DNA from: an uncultured Saprospirales bacterium
GTDB taxonomy: Bacteria > Bacteroidota > Bacteroidia > Chitinophagales > Saprospiraceae
Direction: 5' to 3'
DNA length: 43,900 bases
NCBI GenBank assembly: GCA_937864265.1
Contig: CALMIR010000165.1
Span: forward strand, 1-43,900
Below, one piece after another: positions 33,837-42,508 of this stretch; position 1 is the first letter of the stretch, and each line of letters opens with the position of its first letter. The translations under genes were made by a program, and so were the position numbers. The notes below the pieces were generated by a model. That model was not told the origin of the DNA, searched no databases, and worked only from the letters and a program-made list of their open reading frames with translations.

Positions 33837-34211
33837 ATGAAACAGGTTCTCTATGTATTCGTTTTGCTTTTTCCCTTATGCTCTTTTGCGCAAAACAAGC
33901 CGGCCTACTGCGACGAATTACCAACTACGTATGAAAAGGGAGCCACCGCTTCCAGGCCGTCCCTGCCTAAATTCAACACTACACCCGTTACAGAGTACAA
34001 AGTACAGGTCGCTATTCTAAAATTTACGAATCCAAAAGATTACCCTTTTCACGAATCGCTCATTGCCCGCTATCGCCCTTGTGAAGAAGTATGGGTAGTG
34101 GAGTCCAAACAAAGCTTTAAGAGCAAAAATGAGGCGCTTCAGCTTCGCGATAAACTCAAAAAACTGGGCTACGATGGCGCTTATCTCATCGAAATGGTGG
34201 CTTGGGAATGA
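33837..34211 (+). CDS. Secreted SPOR-like domain protein, 124 aa
   Basis: Signal peptide 1-18 (MKQVLYVFVLLFPLCSFA). The mature part (about 52-122) has the SPOR layout: a first strand YKVQVAILKF, then a charged middle, WVVESKQSFKSKNEALQLRDKLKKLGY, and a last strand DGAYLIEM. SPOR domains bind denuded peptidoglycan glycan strands at septa; this copy is small and divergent, so peptidoglycan binding is a guess. Two Cys residues (25 and about 82) might form a disulfide. The last 31 bases overlap the end of the convergent MFS gene. Confidence 0.7.
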   Translation: MKQVLYVFVLLFPLCSFAQNKPAYCDELPTTYEKGATASRPSLPKFNTTPVTEYKVQVAILKFTNPKDYPFHESLIARYRPCEEVWVVESKQSFKSKNEALQLRDKLKKLGYDGAYLIEMVAWE

Positions 34212-35500
34212 TTTTCAGCTGGTTGAACTTTTAGCCGCAACAACAGCAAGATGCCTGCTAAAAAGAAGATGGATAGCACCAAAATACTGAGGCGCATATT
34301 GCCAGTGAGCTGATCGATGAAACCAAAAAGGAAAGTGCCCAAGATGACGGCTACCTTTTCCAGCACATCGTAAAAACTGAAATAAGAAGTCGTGTCCTCG
34401 CTTTGCTCAGGCAGCAATTTGGAGTAAGTAGATCGGGATAAGGCTTGCACCCCGCCCATAACCAAGCCTACCGCTCCGGCTACTATGTAAAATTGGATTT
34501 TCTGATCGACAAAATAAGCGGCCAAACAGATTCCCATCCAAATGAATAAAATACTGATCAGCGCCAATTTATTCCCTTTTTGTTCGGATAAACGGGCAAA
34601 TAAATAGGCACCGCCTATGCCTACCAATTGCAGTATCAGCACCACACTGATCAACTCGATGGTGCCAAATTGCAGTTCTTTTTCTGCAAAAGTAGCTGCC
34701 AGGTAAATGACGGTTTGCACCCCTGCGCTATAGCAAAAGAAGGAAATCAAAAAGGACTTTATTTGAGGTTGATATTGAACATTGCGCCAAACCTTTTTCA
34801 ATTCTTGGAAGCCCTTCTTCAGTAAATCCGGCTTTTTACCTTGTTTTTCATCCGATGGCAGCCAGCGAAAAGGGATGAGCGCGAAACCCAACCACCATAA
34901 CCCAACGGTCAGAAAAGCAAAGCGGGTAGCTAGGCCGGCATCCGGAATGCCAAACCACTGCGGATACTGAATCATAACGAGGTTGAGAACCAGCAACAAC
35001 ACACTGCCGAAATAGCCATAGGCATAGCCTTTAGCGCTGACCCGGTCGTACAAGTCTTCACTGACGATTATGGGTAAAAATGCATTGTAAAAAACCAATC
35101 CTCCCGCAAACCCAATCATGGCAAAAATGAAGGCAACGGTACCAAATGTCAATTGCTCCATACCCTTGAAAAAGAAAAGACTCAAACAAGAAAGGGCGCC
35201 TAAAATGGTGAAAAACTTCAAAAAGAATTTGCGACGGCCTCCATAATCGGCAATGCCAGACAATAGCGGCGAAAAAAGGGCAATGAGCAAATAAGCAAAA
35301 GAGATGGCATACGCATAGAGCGCGCTATCAGAGGTTTGAATACCTAAAAAGCGCACTTCATCGTCGGTTACAGCCATGTAGTAAGCCGGGAAAATAGCGG
35401 CTGTTATGACCAGCGCAAAAGCCGAATTGGCCCAATCAAAAAAAGCCCAGGCACGGATGATTCGCTGATCGTTCAGGACGGGTTTGCTTGAAGTATTCAT
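34181..35500 (-). CDS. UMF1-family MFS transporter
   Basis: 439 residues with twelve predicted membrane segments. The N-terminal RAWAFFDWANSAFALVI is the hallmark of the UMF1/Atg22-like branch of the major facilitator superfamily. GISDYGGRRK-like loop 2 appears as GIADYGGRRKFFLKF. The C-terminal half has GGVQALSRSTYSKLLP, also typical. Substrates are poorly known; the yeast relative Atg22 exports vacuolar amino acids. ATG at 35498-35500. It is divergent from rimK with 72 bp between. Its 3' end overlaps the SPOR gene. Confidence 0.92.
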   Translation of the reverse strand: MNTSSKPVLNDQRIIRAWAFFDWANSAFALVITAAIFPAYYMAVTDDEVRFLGIQTSDSALYAYAISFAYLLIALFSPLLSGIADYGGRRKFFLKFFTILGALSCLSLFFFKGMEQLTFGTVAFIFAMIGFAGGLVFYNAFLPIIVSEDLYDRVSAKGYAYGYFGSVLLLVLNLVMIQYPQWFGIPDAGLATRFAFLTVGLWWLGFALIPFRWLPSDEKQGKKPDLLKKGFQELKKVWRNVQYQPQIKSFLISFFCYSAGVQTVIYLAATFAEKELQFGTIELISVVLILQLVGIGGAYLFARLSEQKGNKLALISILFIWMGICLAAYFVDQKIQFYIVAGAVGLVMGGVQALSRSTYSKLLPEQSEDTTSYFSFYDVLEKVAVILGTFLFGFIDQLTGNMRLSILVLSIFFLAGILLLLRLKVQPAENHSQATISMR

Positions 35501-35521
35501 TGTTTTTATACCTTAATGATC

Positions 35522-35549
35522 GCAAGATAGGTAATTTCAGCTATCTTGC
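35522..35549. promoter_or_regulatory. Symmetric divergent promoter region between MFS gene and rimK
   Basis: GCAAGATAG (35522-35530) and CTATCTTGC (35541-35549) form a perfect 9-bp dyad. Read outwards, each arm is a TATCTTGC sequence, close to the -7 TATCTTTG form seen before the B12 riboswitch, and each lies about 20 bp from its gene's ATG. It may be two facing promoters, an operator, or both. Confidence 0.35.
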
Positions 35550-35572
35550 AGTGAAGATTTAGCGACAAGGAT

Positions 35573-36454
35573 ATGAGAATTGCCGTATTGTCCAGAGGGC
35601 CACAGTTGTACTCTACCCAAAGTTTGATCCGGGCTGGCTACCAACGCCGCCACAGCATGCGCATCATTGACCATACCCGCTGTGTTCCTGTATTGGGGCA
35701 TGGCAAGCCTTTTATATGGTACGATGGCTACCGCATGGAACGTTTCGATGCCGTTATTCCTCGTATTGGGGCATCGGTTACCGCAACCGGAGCAACTGTG
35801 ATCAACCATTTTGAATTGATGAACACGTATAGTGTTATTCGCTCGGAAGCTTTGCTCCAATCGAGAGATAAGTTGCGCTGTTTGCAAAAACTGGCACAGC
35901 ATGGCCTGCCTATACCGGCTACGGCGGCTATTTCTGATGGCGCCGAAATGGATTATTTGGTTAAAACACTTGGTGGATTTCCAATAGTCATCAAATTATT
36001 GGAAAGCACACATGGTATGGGCGTACTGCTTGCTGAAAACGCTCAGCAACTGGAATCCATCACAGAAGCCTTTCTGCGCTTGGGAGAGCGCCTCATTTTG
36101 CAGGAGTTCATCCGCGAATCCGAAGGCACGGATATTCGCGTTTTGGTGGTGGCGGGCGAAGTCGTGGCAAGCATGAAACGCCAGGCACAACAGGGCGAGT
36201 TCCGGTCTAACCTGCATCGGGGAGGTATCGGAATACCAGAAAGACTCAGTGAGGAGGAAATGGATTTGGCCGTAAAAGCTACCTCGCTGATGGGGTTGGA
36301 TGTGGCTGGTGTGGATTTTCTGCGCAGCAAAAAAGGCCCTCTTATCTTAGAAGTGAATGCCTCTCCGGGCTTAGAGGGCATCGAAACCATTACGGGCATT
36401 GATGTGGCCGGAAAAGTCATCGAAATGATCGAGAGAAAGGGAGAAATTGGGTGA
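35573..36454 (+). CDS. rimK: RimK-type ATP-grasp ligase (ribosomal protein S6 glutamate ligase)
   Basis: 293 residues. RimK adds glutamates to the C-terminus of ribosomal protein S6, using ATP. The preATP domain (1-95, MRIAVLSRGP, IPRIGASVT) is followed by the ATP-grasp core with Lys141 (FPIVIKLLESTHGMGV), a nucleotide-contact ILQEFI (175-180), RVLVVAGEVVASMKR (189-203) and the metal-binding LEVNASPGLEGIE (259-271). Length and the NASPGLEGIE sequence fit RimK proper, though related ligases that modify F420 or lysine carriers share the fold. The stop TGA lies inside a GTGAGAGTGA microsatellite. Confidence 0.9.
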   Translation: MRIAVLSRGPQLYSTQSLIRAGYQRRHSMRIIDHTRCVPVLGHGKPFIWYDGYRMERFDAVIPRIGASVTATGATVINHFELMNTYSVIRSEALLQSRDKLRCLQKLAQHGLPIPATAAISDGAEMDYLVKTLGGFPIVIKLLESTHGMGVLLAENAQQLESITEAFLRLGERLILQEFIRESEGTDIRVLVVAGEVVASMKRQAQQGEFRSNLHRGGIGIPERLSEEEMDLAVKATSLMGLDVAGVDFLRSKKGPLILEVNASPGLEGIETITGIDVAGKVIEMIERKGEIG

Positions 36455-36502
36455 GAGTGAGGGTGAGTGAGTGAGAGTGAGTGAGAGTGAGTGAGAGTGA
36501 GG
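36451..36502 (+). repeat. GTGAG/GTGAGA microsatellite
   Basis: About 52 bp of GTGAGTGAGA-type units, starting within the rimK stop codon. Length is likely to vary by slippage. A shorter GAGAGTGAGTG tract is seen at 36784-36796, ahead of the second copy of the 75-bp repeat. Confidence 0.85.
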
Positions 36503-36517
36503 TGTGTGGGTGTGCCT

Positions 36518-36592
36518 CAACACTCCCGTCCGACCGGGGTCGTTCCGCCCGGACGTAGGCCATTCGGACAGGCCGGGCGGGAAGGCAGTAAG
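36518..36592 (+). repeat. 75-bp GC-rich dyad repeat, copy 1
   Basis: This sequence recurs at 36804-36877 with about 95% identity (two to three substitutions and one indel). It contains GTCCG/CGGAC complementary segments that can fold (CCCGTCCGACC, GCCCGGACG, TTCGGACAGGCCGGGC). Between the two copies lie a repeated AAGGCAGTAAG and an 18-bp perfect palindrome GTGGCCAAGCTTGGCCAC (36635-36652). No coding frame is credible. Confidence 0.8.
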
Positions 36593-36803
36593 TTAGTAAG
36601 GCAGTAAGGAGAAATGGATTGAAGGTGAGCGTGTGTGGCCAAGCTTGGCCACCGGCCAGACAGTCGCCCACCCAGATGGCTTCAGGTCGGATAAGGGCAG
36701 ATGTCCACACCTCAAACTTGTGACGCTTTGCGTTATACTCAAAAGCTTTGCCTATCGCCCCGTAATCAGTTGCTCAAATTGGGCGAGAGTGAGTGTGGGG
36801 GTG

Positions 36804-36877
36804 CAACACTCCCGTCCGACCGGATCGTTCCGCCCGGACGTAGGCCATTCGGACAGGCCGGGCAGGAAGGCACTAAG
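36804..36877 (+). repeat. 75-bp GC-rich dyad repeat, copy 2
   Basis: Second copy in the same orientation, also preceded by a GAGAGTGAG tract, so the duplicated unit is larger than the 75 bp. Likely a dispersed intergenic (REP-like) element of this genome; that is inference. Confidence 0.8.
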
Positions 36878-36932
36878 AGTGTTAGAAGGCCTGACTTTGT
36901 AAATCGGACACATCCGAAATAGGTCAGAACAT

Positions 36933-36972
36933 AAAAAAAGGCTTTCTCCGAACCAGCCGGAGAAAGCCTTTT
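36933..36972 (-). terminator. Rho-independent terminator of the 1191-aa T9SS gene
   Basis: AAAAGGCTTTCTCCG (36936-36950) is exactly complementary to 36958-36972, 7-nt loop, and the minus strand continues into a T-run (complement of 36933-36939). It also has a T-rich tail on the + strand, so may work both ways. Confidence 0.85.
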
Positions 36973-37014
36973 GTTTTATTGATCGGTCATTTTAACAGAC
37001 CGAAAATCAAGCCA

Positions 37015-40000
37015 TTACTGAACCACGATGGTTTCTGTGTATTGTGCTTTTCCGTCAGCTACTTGCAGCATATAAGTGCCAGCAGGCAGGTTGCTCAAGT
37101 CAATTTCAACAGTACCTATCTGGTAGTTGCCCAGGCGCTCTACTTTTACCACCTGACCCAGTGTATTGATCATGCGGAGGCTCAGGTTGTCAGCTGCTGC
37201 TGCCAGATCGAACTGAACATTCAACACATCTTTGGCTGGATTCGGGAATACGTTAATGCCTGTTTTCAAGGTAGTTTCATCAACGGATACTTCCAAGCAT
37301 GTGACACAGTAATCGAAGCAGTAGAAGATGGTAGAAATGTCTTCTGTACCCACGTTCAATACGCGGTTGAAGCTGCCAGATCCGCCATCCACACCGCACT
37401 CTGCAGTGATGTTTACCTCGTCAGTACCCCATGCATTACCGTTCAAGAACTTGTACTGAATTTCGGTGCCAGGAGCTGCCTGGAAAGTATGAGACCAGGT
37501 GCCATCGCCGTTATCTGTCATTGTTGTAGCAGCAGGATCCCAGCCCTGGAAGCTACCAGCTACGTGTACGCCAGCAGGATCAACAGTGCCTCCGTTATCG
37601 AGAATCAGATTCATATCCACATTCAGCGTAACAGTAGTCAGTACGGCGGTCAATTGTGTGAATTCTAGGCAATATTCGCCCACTTGTTCGAAATCCGGGC
37701 CAAAACCATCCACCATTAGGTAGTAAGTTACGCCAGCTTCCAAATCTACTTCAAAAGAAGCAGGATAGTAGGCAGTGGTAGCATTTACCCCATCTTCGCT
37801 ACAAGCAACTGGGGTTAAAGCACCGCAGCTACCAGAATACAAAGCCATTTGGGTATCGCTATCGCCGATTGGGTTGTCACCGCAAGCCAATGCTTCAATG
37901 AAGTAAGAGTTGCCGTCGCCAGTGAAAGTAAACCACATAGTGCGCTCCAAAGAAGGCGCTGTTCCTGTACCGTCTGGTTCGCCAAAGCATTCCCAACCTT
38001 CGGTTGGATCCTGGCTATTGGTGGTGTAGTTGGTGTTATCGTATGGGCCAGAAGAAACGGTGTTGTCCAAGCCCTGACCCAAAGAGCCTTGCAGGTCGAT
38101 AGAACCGGCACAAGCATCGCCAGGAACAGAAGGCAACTGAACAAAGTGTACATTATCCAGATAGAACAATACACCAGTATTGCCAAAGAAGTCAACAGAA
38201 CCGATTTGCTGCAAACCAGTTTGTGTGAATGTAGTCCAGCTAGCTGGCCATCCGTAAATCTCTACGCCATCTACTACCAAAGTGATCCAGTTGTTATCCA
38301 AATCAATGAAGTGCTGGAAGTGTGACCATACGTCAGGTGTCCAGTTGAACGTAACGACGTCTGCAGCACCTGCATCCAAGGTAACGGTACCATCTGCGAA
38401 CCATTCTACCTGCATACCAAATTGGCTACCAGGAGAACCTTGTATCTTCTGGAAGTTGTAATAACCCAAGCTACCTGCAGGAACATACATCTGCCATTCC
38501 AACAAGTAGTTGCCGCTGGTGCGGTCGCCCAAAAGCAACAACTGGTCATCAGGATTGTCTTCTGAAATCTTCAAAGATTGGCAACCTTCATAAGCCTGTT
38601 CGCCAGTTACTACACCGTCGTCAGCAGGGCTGCTAGTCCATGGTGCCCAATCGCTGCTTTGTGCGCTGATTTCGCTAGGCAAGTATTCTTCAAAGCCATC
38701 GCAAATGATCGCGCCGTCCTGACATGCTTCCAATGGACGCATTTCGATGTCGTCCACATAGTATAGGTTAGGACCATTGTTGTTGGGGAAAAAGTCAAAA
38801 CTGCCAATTTTCCAATCTGGGCCAAATACCCAATCTTGAACAAGAACGCCATTGATGATCAAAGCAGCATCATCGTTGTCCAAGTCAATGCGGTGAACCA
38901 CATCAAACCAAACATCGTGAGGGAAAGTGAAGCTGGCACCGTCTGCTGTGGTACCTGTACCGCCGTTATCGAAGTTTACTTCTAAGTTCCACTGTATTCC
39001 GGCAGTTTCATCATCTTGAATGTTGTAGTAGCCAAAAGAACCACTTGGGATGTACATTTTGAATTTTATCACCCAGTTGCCTTCTGTTTCGTTGCCCAAT
39101 AGCAACAAGCAATCCACTGGGCCATTCTGTCCCTGGATTTTCAGTGAGTTTGGTGCGCTAAAAGCCTGTTCGTCAGATACCAAGCCTTCTTCTGCGCCGC
39201 CTTCTGTACCGCTCCACGTTGTCCAAACAGCTGATTGTGGACCAACAACGCCCAAGCTGTAGCCATCTAGGTTTTCCATTATAGTAGGCGTCTGCGCACA
39301 ACCCACTTCCGGACAGAAGCCCAAACAGGTGCTAAAGCAAACAACAGGAATGCTCGCATCTGTACCGCCGATGATTAATGGGCGAACGTTGAAGCCAAAA
39401 CCAGAATCTACACCGCAATCATTTGGTACGCTTTCGATCGTACCGCCAGCAAAAACATCGCCGTTGATGAAGGCATAGCCAATGGTTTCTAATGCAGTAA
39501 ATACAGCAGAACCAGACCATACGCCGTCGCCATCTGTATCATCCATTGGGATAATTTCTACATCGTCAATGGTTGCACCCGGACCGGCATAAGTCATAAA
39601 AACGCCATCACCAGATACAGATTCATTCGCCATGTTTACGTTGAACGTAACGGTTACATCTGGCAAAGCACCTTCTGTAAGCGTAAAATCAAAGCCGTTG
39701 AAATCCCAGCGATCGTCCCAGTAGATGTAATAAGTGATTCCTGCTTCTGCCACGAAGGAAGTTTCAGAACCAAAAAGGTTGTTATCAGGATCACAATCGT
39801 CGTTATCAGCAACGACTACAAGGGCATCGCAAGCACCAGTCATAACCACCAAACGGGTATCGTTGTTAACTTGGTCGCAAGAACTGACCGTAGCCAGGTT
39901 GCTGGTTGTAGGCGTGTAAGCAAACCAAGCGGCATTAGAACCATTGGTAAATACAGCACCATAACCAGAGATCATGTCACCAACGGAGTGGGTACCAGGA

Positions 40001-40590
40001 CCAATGGGAACAGCAGTAGCGCAAACCTCTCCAGCCAATGATGCTACACCATCAGGAGAAAGCGTAACTTCTAAGCCATTACCTAAATTAGCCCGTAGAA
40101 TCTGGCACAATTCGTAAGGAAGGCCCACAGTAGGAATTGTCACAGTGCCCATATCATCGCCACCAGCAACAATGCCTTTATAGGGCTGATAGACACCATC
40201 AGCTGCTGCGAACTCTGTGTTACACAAAATAACACCAACCGCGCCAGCTGCCTGCGCATTTTGAACTTTTGTAACAAATGGACAAGTACCCCGGTCTATC
40301 AAAGCAATAGCACCAGTCATGTCATTGGTGAGAGCCACACAAGCTGTGTTGGTACCAGAACCGTCTTCGGCTGCAATCACTGGTGCGGATACAGGATCCG
40401 TTATACCAGGCCCAAAAACAGCTTGCTGGGATGGCAAAGTCAGCTCTGCTCCTGCAGGTGCTGTGACAATAACAGATGAATTGGATTGTGCCTGTACCGT
40501 AAATGCAGTCAGGCAAAGCAATGCTGCTGCACATACCCAGGCTAATGGGTTTTGGTTCATAGAGAACCCAGACAAGTAGCCTTTTTTCAT
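37015..40590 (-). CDS. Modular T9SS-secreted protein with PA domain, 1191 aa
   Basis: Sec signal about 1-35. Order: PA (protease-associated) domain 45-175 (GAIALIDRGTCPFVTKVQNAQ, VGVIL); PPC-like module 187-305 (AWFAYTP, ITYYIYWDDRW); CBM-like beta-sandwich 312-405; two copies of a LamG-like module at 437-620 and 630-818 (each with LLLLGN/LLLLGD, MYIPSGSFGYYN or MYVPAGSLGYYN, and VDDIE/LDNVH); a second PPC-like module 825-980; a CBM20/48-like domain 985-1085 (VHVAGSFQGWDP, IQYKFLNGNAWG); type A T9SS domain 1110-1191 (NVFPNPAKDVLNV). The protein is acidic and poor in Lys. No catalytic domain was seen; adhesion or matrix function is inference. Confidence 0.9.
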   Translation of the reverse strand: MKKGYLSGFSMNQNPLAWVCAAALLCLTAFTVQAQSNSSVIVTAPAGAELTLPSQQAVFGPGITDPVSAPVIAAEDGSGTNTACVALTNDMTGAIALIDRGTCPFVTKVQNAQAAGAVGVILCNTEFAAADGVYQPYKGIVAGGDDMGTVTIPTVGLPYELCQILRANLGNGLEVTLSPDGVASLAGEVCATAVPIGPGTHSVGDMISGYGAVFTNGSNAAWFAYTPTTSNLATVSSCDQVNNDTRLVVMTGACDALVVVADNDDCDPDNNLFGSETSFVAEAGITYYIYWDDRWDFNGFDFTLTEGALPDVTVTFNVNMANESVSGDGVFMTYAGPGATIDDVEIIPMDDTDGDGVWSGSAVFTALETIGYAFINGDVFAGGTIESVPNDCGVDSGFGFNVRPLIIGGTDASIPVVCFSTCLGFCPEVGCAQTPTIMENLDGYSLGVVGPQSAVWTTWSGTEGGAEEGLVSDEQAFSAPNSLKIQGQNGPVDCLLLLGNETEGNWVIKFKMYIPSGSFGYYNIQDDETAGIQWNLEVNFDNGGTGTTADGASFTFPHDVWFDVVHRIDLDNDDAALIINGVLVQDWVFGPDWKIGSFDFFPNNNGPNLYYVDDIEMRPLEACQDGAIICDGFEEYLPSEISAQSSDWAPWTSSPADDGVVTGEQAYEGCQSLKISEDNPDDQLLLLGDRTSGNYLLEWQMYVPAGSLGYYNFQKIQGSPGSQFGMQVEWFADGTVTLDAGAADVVTFNWTPDVWSHFQHFIDLDNNWITLVVDGVEIYGWPASWTTFTQTGLQQIGSVDFFGNTGVLFYLDNVHFVQLPSVPGDACAGSIDLQGSLGQGLDNTVSSGPYDNTNYTTNSQDPTEGWECFGEPDGTGTAPSLERTMWFTFTGDGNSYFIEALACGDNPIGDSDTQMALYSGSCGALTPVACSEDGVNATTAYYPASFEVDLEAGVTYYLMVDGFGPDFEQVGEYCLEFTQLTAVLTTVTLNVDMNLILDNGGTVDPAGVHVAGSFQGWDPAATTMTDNGDGTWSHTFQAAPGTEIQYKFLNGNAWGTDEVNITAECGVDGGSGSFNRVLNVGTEDISTIFYCFDYCVTCLEVSVDETTLKTGINVFPNPAKDVLNVQFDLAAAADNLSLRMINTLGQVVKVERLGNYQIGTVEIDLSNLPAGTYMLQVADGKAQYTETIVVQ

Positions 40591-40644
40591 ACTAAAATTT
40601 TTTGATTAAAAGATGTTTCAATTCAAGGTTAAAAATTATTCTTC

Positions 40645-40679
40645 AAAATGAAGGCTGAAGGAGTATCAGCCTTCATTTT
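40645..40679 (-). terminator. Hairpin after the 589-aa T9SS gene
   Basis: AAAATGAAGGCTGA (40645-40658) and TCAGCCTTCATTTT (40666-40679) form a 14-bp perfect stem with a 7-nt loop, beginning 8 bp past the stop. The stem ends in T4, giving a weak intrinsic terminator. Confidence 0.65.
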
Positions 40680-40686
40680 TATTGAC

Positions 40687-42456
40687 TTAGTGTTGAATCA
40701 TTACTTTGCGGCTCGTTTGCAATTTCCCATCGGAAAGTATGACTTGGTAAAGCCCAGCAGGTAAAGCCCGGACATCCAACTGAATCTGGTTTTGATCTGC
40801 CGGAGACAATCTTTGTTCCAGCATTTGTTGGCCTAATACATTGACAAGACGAAGCTGCAATTGTTCACCGCTTTGTTCCAATAAGTATTGAATCGTCAGC
40901 AATTCGGATGCTGGGTTGGGGAAGCAACGAATATCCGCTGCCAATTCGGGCAGATCATGGATGCCTACGGTTGATTCAAAGTCTAGTTCCCATTGGAAAA
41001 TATCATCCGAAAACCGATCAATCCATTCAATATAGTATGTTGTACCGCCAGACACCTCAATGCTATCCAGGCTCGACGTGAGTAGCCCTTCACCGCAGCC
41101 ATCATCATTTAGTGCTACCAACGTTAGCCCCTCAAAGTAATCGCAATTACCCGTGTAAACAAAGAAATAGGTATCGCTAATAGCCAGTTCGCAAGAGGAG
41201 ATACGCATCAATCCATCCGTTTCCGGGGTAAAAGCATACCATTGCGATTTGGAATAAGCGGTCGTAGAAGAAGAGGTATTGTTGATATTGGGGCCGGCAA
41301 CAGCAGCGTTTCCGGTAAATTCCAATACATCATATACACCAGGCTCTATTGGCGTAGCCGAATGGCAAAAATTACCGGGGCTAGGCGCTTCATTGGTAAA
41401 GCTCAGTTCAAACGGAAAACCAGCAGTTTCCCAAATATCATCCCAAAGGATGTAGTAGGTCGTTCCTGCTTTGACAACAGCTTCGCGATACGATGCCCAA
41501 CTGCTTCCGCCAGTAGTAATCTCACATTGGTCGTCGTTTACCCCTACGGTCTTTAAATCCAGGCATTCGCCGGAAAAAATCCACCCGCGGCTATCCACGC
41601 CACCACCGCAAGAGGCCATAGCAATAATGCCATCTTCCGTTGGGGTGTAGCTGAACCAATACCCTTTATTGCCTTCGCCGTCGCTGTTTTGGTCGTAACC
41701 GGCACCGTAACACTCCAGGTCAGGCACCTGGAATACACCAGCTGCTTCTATGGGTTGAGCCGTGTAACAATACTGACCCAGACCTGCTGCTGGAATTTCT
41801 AAAAACTCGACATCGTCCACATAAAACTGGTAATTCGCATCTGCTGGGTAAAAATTGATGGAATTCATTTGACTGGCTGCGACACTGCCCGTGCTGAATG
41901 TCCAGGCATCTACCGTGCGCTGATTGACGACCAAACGAGCCACATCATTGTCAATGTCAATGAGCAGGTACACCAAAAACCAGGCATCAACTGGATGACT
42001 GAATGCTACATCCGCATTTCCATCATAAGTTTCCAGCCGGCCTACGCCATTTTCGAAATAAGCATCGAAAGCCCAGAAGCCTGCGCTGGAGGTGGGCGCT
42101 TGGTGTTGCATATTGAAATAAGCGCTTTTCTCGGCAGGAACATACATCCGCCAGGAAAGCACATAATGCCCGCTTGTTTTATCGCCTAGTAAGAGGAGGA
42201 CATCTTGGCCAGCAGCGCCGCCGCCGATTTTTATGGAGTTGACACCGTCAAAGGCTTGCTCGCTGCTGACAACGCCGCCGAGTGATGCACCGGGCCATAC
42301 ATCCCAATCAGGAGATTGAAGGGTGACATCACCCTCCGCGTAATTCTCGATATCATCCTGAGTGAGTACATCAGGCTCATTACAATTGGTGGGTTGAGCA
42401 AATGAAGTAACACAGAAGACAAAGAAAAGCAAGATAGAAATGTAGATTTTCCTCAT
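40687..42456 (-). CDS. Modular T9SS-secreted protein, 589 aa
   Basis: Sec signal 1-20. A LamG-like module at 33-221 (SSEQAFDGVNSIKI, LLLLGDKTSG, MYVPAEKSAYFN, VDDVEFLE) is the same module that occurs twice in the neighbouring 1191-residue protein. Two PPC-like modules follow (229-355 and 363-492; GYWFSYTP, GTTYYILWDD; QWYAFTP, GTTYYIEWID). A type A T9SS sorting domain (505-589, CFPNPASELLTIQ) ends it. It has no PA domain and no recognisable enzyme. Two adjacent genes on one strand share modules and lie 96 bp apart, so they probably arose by duplication and module shuffling. Confidence 0.88.
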   Translation of the reverse strand: MRKIYISILLFFVFCVTSFAQPTNCNEPDVLTQDDIENYAEGDVTLQSPDWDVWPGASLGGVVSSEQAFDGVNSIKIGGGAAGQDVLLLLGDKTSGHYVLSWRMYVPAEKSAYFNMQHQAPTSSAGFWAFDAYFENGVGRLETYDGNADVAFSHPVDAWFLVYLLIDIDNDVARLVVNQRTVDAWTFSTGSVAASQMNSINFYPADANYQFYVDDVEFLEIPAAGLGQYCYTAQPIEAAGVFQVPDLECYGAGYDQNSDGEGNKGYWFSYTPTEDGIIAMASCGGGVDSRGWIFSGECLDLKTVGVNDDQCEITTGGSSWASYREAVVKAGTTYYILWDDIWETAGFPFELSFTNEAPSPGNFCHSATPIEPGVYDVLEFTGNAAVAGPNINNTSSSTTAYSKSQWYAFTPETDGLMRISSCELAISDTYFFVYTGNCDYFEGLTLVALNDDGCGEGLLTSSLDSIEVSGGTTYYIEWIDRFSDDIFQWELDFESTVGIHDLPELAADIRCFPNPASELLTIQYLLEQSGEQLQLRLVNVLGQQMLEQRLSPADQNQIQLDVRALPAGLYQVILSDGKLQTSRKVMIQH

Positions 42457-42508
42457 ACTAATTTATTTTAGTGGTCATAAATTAGTTAGAAGCCTCTGAG
42501 TTAAGCCC

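Noticed and set aside
36451-36502. CRISPR-like array
   Set aside because: The units are 4-10 bp without unique spacers, so it is a simple microsatellite.
36417-36710. 97-codon minus-strand frame across the microsatellite
   Set aside because: Its translation is a repetitive Ser/Leu/Thr/His run produced by the GTGAG tract.
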